DNA of 8,679 nt, taken from Solirubrobacterales bacterium. Its GTDB lineage: Bacteria > Actinomycetota > Thermoleophilia > Solirubrobacterales > Solirubrobacteraceae. The DNA lies in assembly GCA_025964075.1 (NCBI GenBank), contig JAOPZQ010000175.1, positions 1 through 8,679 on the forward strand, written 5' to 3'. The notes under the pieces were generated by a model. That model searched no databases. It worked only from the letters and a program-made list of their open reading frames with translations, and had not been told where the DNA came from. How positions within the stretch are numbered: position 1 is the stretch's first letter; each line of letters begins with the position of its first letter. The position numbers and the translations under genes were made by a program. Below, one piece after another: positions 6,904 through 8,679 of this stretch.

Positions 6904-8408
6904 CCGGGGATCGACAGCGAGATCTCGCTGATCGACGCCTGCTGCTTCCCCGGCGGGAGCTTCGTGATCCAGACGAGGAAGTAGCGGTAGGACTTCGTGT
7001 TGGCGGCGAACTTGAACGTCGTGTGGGACGTCGTCTGCTGCGAGACCGCGAGCTTCGTCCAGCCGCCGATGTTCGCCGGCACCCGGCCGTTCGCGCCGTA
7101 GACCGCGGCGCGGAAGCCAGGGGTCGGCGTGGTGAGCCCGAGCTCCTTGCCGACGGCGCCGGGCGCGGCGTCGACGTAGATGCCGACCCCGGTCTTCGGC
7201 GGGGGGAACGCGTCGCCCTGGTACTGCTCGGTGCTCCAGGTCGTGGTCGGGTTGCCGTCGAGGACGTTGCTGACGTCCGCGTGGTGCTCGACGTGGTCGC
7301 CCTGGGGGTCGTAGTCGTGAGCCGCGCTCTGGCTGAGGTTGTCCTCGCGCAGGCCGGGCGCGGTCGGCGCGACCCGGTGAGTACCGGTGCCTCGGTGCGC
7401 TTGCTGGCTGCCGAGCAGCGCGACGAGGGCGACGACGATCCCGGCGAGGACCGCGACGGCGACGAAGAGCCCCGGACTGCGCAGGCGCAGCGGGACGCGC
7501 CGCCTGGCGCGCTTGGGCAGCGTCCGCAGGACGGTCGTCGCCTCGCCGGTGGTCTGGCCCGCGCGGGCGGCCTCGATCGCCAGGGCGTCCTCGAGGTCGG
7601 CGATCATCGCCGCGGCGTCGGGATAGCGGTGGGAGAGCTCCTTGTCCGTCGCGCTGTCGACGACGGCCGCGAGCGCGGCCGAGACCTCCGGCCGGCGCAC
7701 CTGCACGTCGGGCAGCGGCTCGCGCACGTGCTTCATCGCCACCGCCACCTGGTTCTCGCCGCGGTACGGGACGTCCCCGGTGAGCATCTCGAAGAGCACG
7801 ATGCCGAGCGAGTAGAGGTCCGACTGGCCGGTGACCGGGTGTCCGAGCGCCTGCTCCGGGGACACGTAGTCGGTCGTGCCGAGCACGCGACCGTCGGCGG
7901 TCAGGCCCTCCTCCTCGTCGTCGAGCATGCGGGCGATGCCGAAGTCGGTGACCTTGGCGGAGCCCTCCTCGTCGATCAGCACGTTCTGCGGCTTGACGTC
8001 ACGGTGGACGATGTGGCGGGCGTGCGCGGCCTCGAGCGCGCGGGCGATCTCGATCGCGTAGGCGACCGCCTCGCCGATCGGCAGGCGCCCGAGTCGCCGG
8101 ATCCGCTGCTTGAGCGTCTCCCCCTCGACGTACTCGAAGACGATGTAGGGCCGGCTGCTGTCCTCCCCCGCGTCGATGATGCCGACGACGTGGGGGTGGG
8201 AGAGCTGCGCGACGGCGCGCGCTTCGCGCCGGAAACGCTCGAGCTGGTCGGGCTTCGCGGCGATCTCGCGGTTCATCAGCTTGATCGCGACCTCGCGCTC
8301 GAGCGTCGTGTCGAAGGCGCGGTAGACCGTGGACATGCCGCCCGAGCCGATGCGCGCGTCGAGCCGGTAGCGCCCGCTGAGGAGCGTGCCGAGAAGGCCG
8401 CTGCTCAT
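6900..8408 (-). CDS. Membrane Ser/Thr protein kinase with discoidin-like extracellular domain
   Basis: The 502-residue protein has a kinase domain (about 14-275): Gly loop GSGGMSTV 21-28, K43, E62, HRDVKPQN with D137, DFG 155-157, SPE 183-185. A basic linker (KRARRRVPLRLR, 299-310) precedes one membrane segment (about 313-333). The outer part, about 358-502, begins YDPQGDHVEHHADVSNVLDG, contains TTTWSTEQY and a late FLVWITKLPPG strand, and ends at ISEISLSI. This resembles the beta-sandwich (F5/8 or galactose-binding-like) tails of some actinobacterial membrane proteins, including the outer domain of mycobacterial MviN. Sugar or wall binding is inference. The activation loop is acidic (DDEEEG, 164-168 region) with a single likely phospho-Thr, T170, instead of the T-x-T of PknB. 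The start at ATG 8408 puts the Gly loop at the usual position; no SD is evident. It converges on the dehydrogenase gene and diverges from the selenoprotein candidate. Confidence 0.9.
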   Translation of the reverse strand: MSSGLLGTLLSGRYRLDARIGSGGMSTVYRAFDTTLEREVAIKLMNREIAAKPDQLERFRREARAVAQLSHPHVVGIIDAGEDSSRPYIVFEYVEGETLKQRIRRLGRLPIGEAVAYAIEIARALEAAHARHIVHRDVKPQNVLIDEEGSAKVTDFGIARMLDDEEEGLTADGRVLGTTDYVSPEQALGHPVTGQSDLYSLGIVLFEMLTGDVPYRGENQVAVAMKHVREPLPDVQVRRPEVSAALAAVVDSATDKELSHRYPDAAAMIADLEDALAIEAARAGQTTGEATTVLRTLPKRARRRVPLRLRSPGLFVAVAVLAGIVVALVALLGSQQAHRGTGTHRVAPTAPGLREDNLSQSAAHDYDPQGDHVEHHADVSNVLDGNPTTTWSTEQYQGDAFPPPKTGVGIYVDAAPGAVGKELGLTTPTPGFRAAVYGANGRVPANIGGWTKLAVSQQTTSHTTFKFAANTKSYRYFLVWITKLPPGKQQASISEISLSIPG

Positions 8409-8475
8409 CGAGCGCGCGGGCGTCGGGTTGGGGTGGAGACGGTCACGGGTGCCTTGGAGCCTCTATTTTGCGCGC
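8409..8475. promoter_or_regulatory. Divergent promoter region between the kinase and selenoprotein genes
   Basis: This 67-base spacer must carry signals for both genes. Its only AT-rich patch is CTCTATTTTG at 8461-8470. On the plus strand TATTTT (8464-8469) is a fair -10 element ending six bases before GTG 8476, which would place the first transcribed base on the start codon. On the minus strand the same patch reads CAAAAT (8470-8465), which would give the kinase mRNA a leader of about 50 bases. No good -35 hexamer was found in either direction. Confidence 0.4.
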
Positions 8476-8679
8476 GTGGCCGCAGTCCATGCGTCGTACT
8501 TCACGGATCCTGCCTGTTGCTGGTGATGGGAGTTGGAACCGGCTCTGCGTCGCTTGAACGTCGAATTCGGCGACGAGGTGCGCTTCACCTACGTGATGGG
8601 CGGTCTCGCCCGCGACTATACGAGCAGGGCGAACAGCCCGGGCTCGGCGGACGACCAGATGGCGGGCTGGCTCGACGTC
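8476..8679 (+). CDS. Candidate selenoprotein: DsbA/FrnE-like thioredoxin-fold oxidoreductase with CxxU site (3' end outside window)
   Basis: Read from GTG 8476 with TGA 8524-8526 taken as selenocysteine, the frame gives 68 residues and is open to the window edge. The start reads MAAVHASYFTDPACCW, then Sec17, then WELEPALRRLNVEFGDEV. Actinobacterial DsbA-family relatives carry DP-x-C-P-W-S-W or DP-x-C-x-W-C-W followed by EPALRRL, FGDEV and TYVMGGLAR; all of these recur here, and the UGA sits on the second redox position. The centre is thus C14-C15-W16-Sec17. No signal peptide is present, so a cytoplasmic thiol/selenol oxidoreductase is likely; the substrate is unknown. TGA serves as a normal stop in at least four genes here, so recoding to Trp is excluded. 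GTG 8476 is a family-like start with a short lead to the first strand; GTG 8449 (GGAG ten bases before it) is an alternative that adds nine residues. The other explanation is a recent nonsense mutation. Confidence 0.78.
8524..8526 (+). other. Probable recoded UGA (selenocysteine codon)
   Basis: The in-frame TGA lies between two TGG codons at the second redox position of a C-x-W-C motif. Sequence before (FTDPACCW) and after (WELEPALRRL) is continuous with one protein family. A single-base change would make it TGC (Cys). Confidence 0.75.
8548..8575 (+). promoter_or_regulatory. Candidate bacterial SECIS hairpin
   Basis: In RNA, CGUCGC (8548-8553) pairs perfectly with GCGACG (8570-8575). U8554 is bulged on the 5' side. 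UGAA (8555-8558) pairs with UUCG (8566-8569, one U-G wobble), closing a 7-base loop CGUCGAA (8559-8565) with G in its second position. The loop begins 32 bases after the UGA. A bulged U on the 5' side, a short upper stem and an early loop G are features bound by SelB in known bacterial SECIS elements. Folding was done by eye only; short complementary GC-rich segments are common in such DNA. Confidence 0.5.

Noticed and set aside
8524..8526. UGA read as tryptophan (alternative code) or as a plain nonsense mutation
   Set aside because: TGA ends at least four genes in this window, so reassignment to Trp is out. A nonsense mutation is not excluded, but its exact placement on the redox residue, the intact downstream frame and the hairpin make Sec more likely.
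8529..8546. Hairpin immediately after the UGA (GGAGUUG pairing with CGGCUCU, loop GAAC) as the SECIS
   Set aside because: The loop starts only nine bases after the UGA, too close for a bacterial SECIS, and three of seven pairs are G-U.
8489..8559. Short frame from ATG 8489 overlapping the selenoprotein candidate
   Set aside because: A different reading frame that ends after about 22 codons (TGA at 8555), no SD, and no family resemblance, whereas the frame through the UGA reads as a known family on both sides.
1..8679. tRNA, rRNA, CRISPR arrays, insertion sequences or att sites
   Set aside because: None seen; apart from 36- and 67-base spacers, the window is filled with protein-coding genes, and the only tandem repeats are the PASTA domains.

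Overview
This window is very GC-rich DNA (around 70% by eye, not computed), with G or C in most third codon positions and many junctions where a stop and a start share four bases. The gene set and order point to a high-GC actinobacterium. Protein flavour (the FrnE/DsbA-like family, the discoidin-like kinase tail, the FadB2-like dehydrogenase) suggests the Thermoleophilia/Solirubrobacterales side of the phylum. That placement is inference.

Bases 1-6009 (+) are one tightly packed operon for growth and cell-wall control: the 3' end of a PstP-type phosphatase, a RodA/FtsW SEDS glycosyltransferase, a PbpA-type class B penicillin-binding protein, a PknB-type Ser/Thr kinase with four extracellular PASTA domains, and D-alanine--D-alanine ligase. 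Each of the four junctions is a 4-base stop/start overlap (ATGA three times, GTGA once), so translation is probably coupled throughout. The logic is a circuit: the PASTA kinase senses wall fragments, the phosphatase opposes it, RodA and PbpA polymerise and crosslink glycan, and Ddl supplies the D-Ala-D-Ala that PbpA uses. It is the actinobacterial pstP-rodA-pbpA-pknB block with pknA absent and ddl attached.

Bases 6010-6903 (+) hold a separate gene, a 3-hydroxyacyl-CoA dehydrogenase (FadB2/Hbd type). It appears to be read from its own promoter with almost no leader. Its stop codon lies in a CTAG palindrome shared with the stop of the next, convergent gene. That gene (6900-8408, minus) is a second membrane Ser/Thr kinase whose outer part is a discoidin-like, possibly sugar-binding, domain instead of PASTA repeats.

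Bases 8409-8679 hold the most notable item. A 67-base divergent spacer leads into a plus-strand gene for a DsbA/FrnE-like thioredoxin-fold protein that runs off the window. Its active site reads D-P-A-C-C-W-(UGA)-W-E-L-E-P. The in-frame UGA falls exactly where relatives carry the second Cys (or Ser) of the CxWC motif, the frame stays open and family-like for 51 codons after it to the window edge, and a hairpin with a bulged U and a G in the apical loop lies 21 bases downstream. I read this as a selenoprotein (CxxU redox centre) with its own bacterial SECIS element. An ordinary gene caller would miss or truncate it. No selA, selB, selC or selD is in the window, so the reading depends on genome data outside it.
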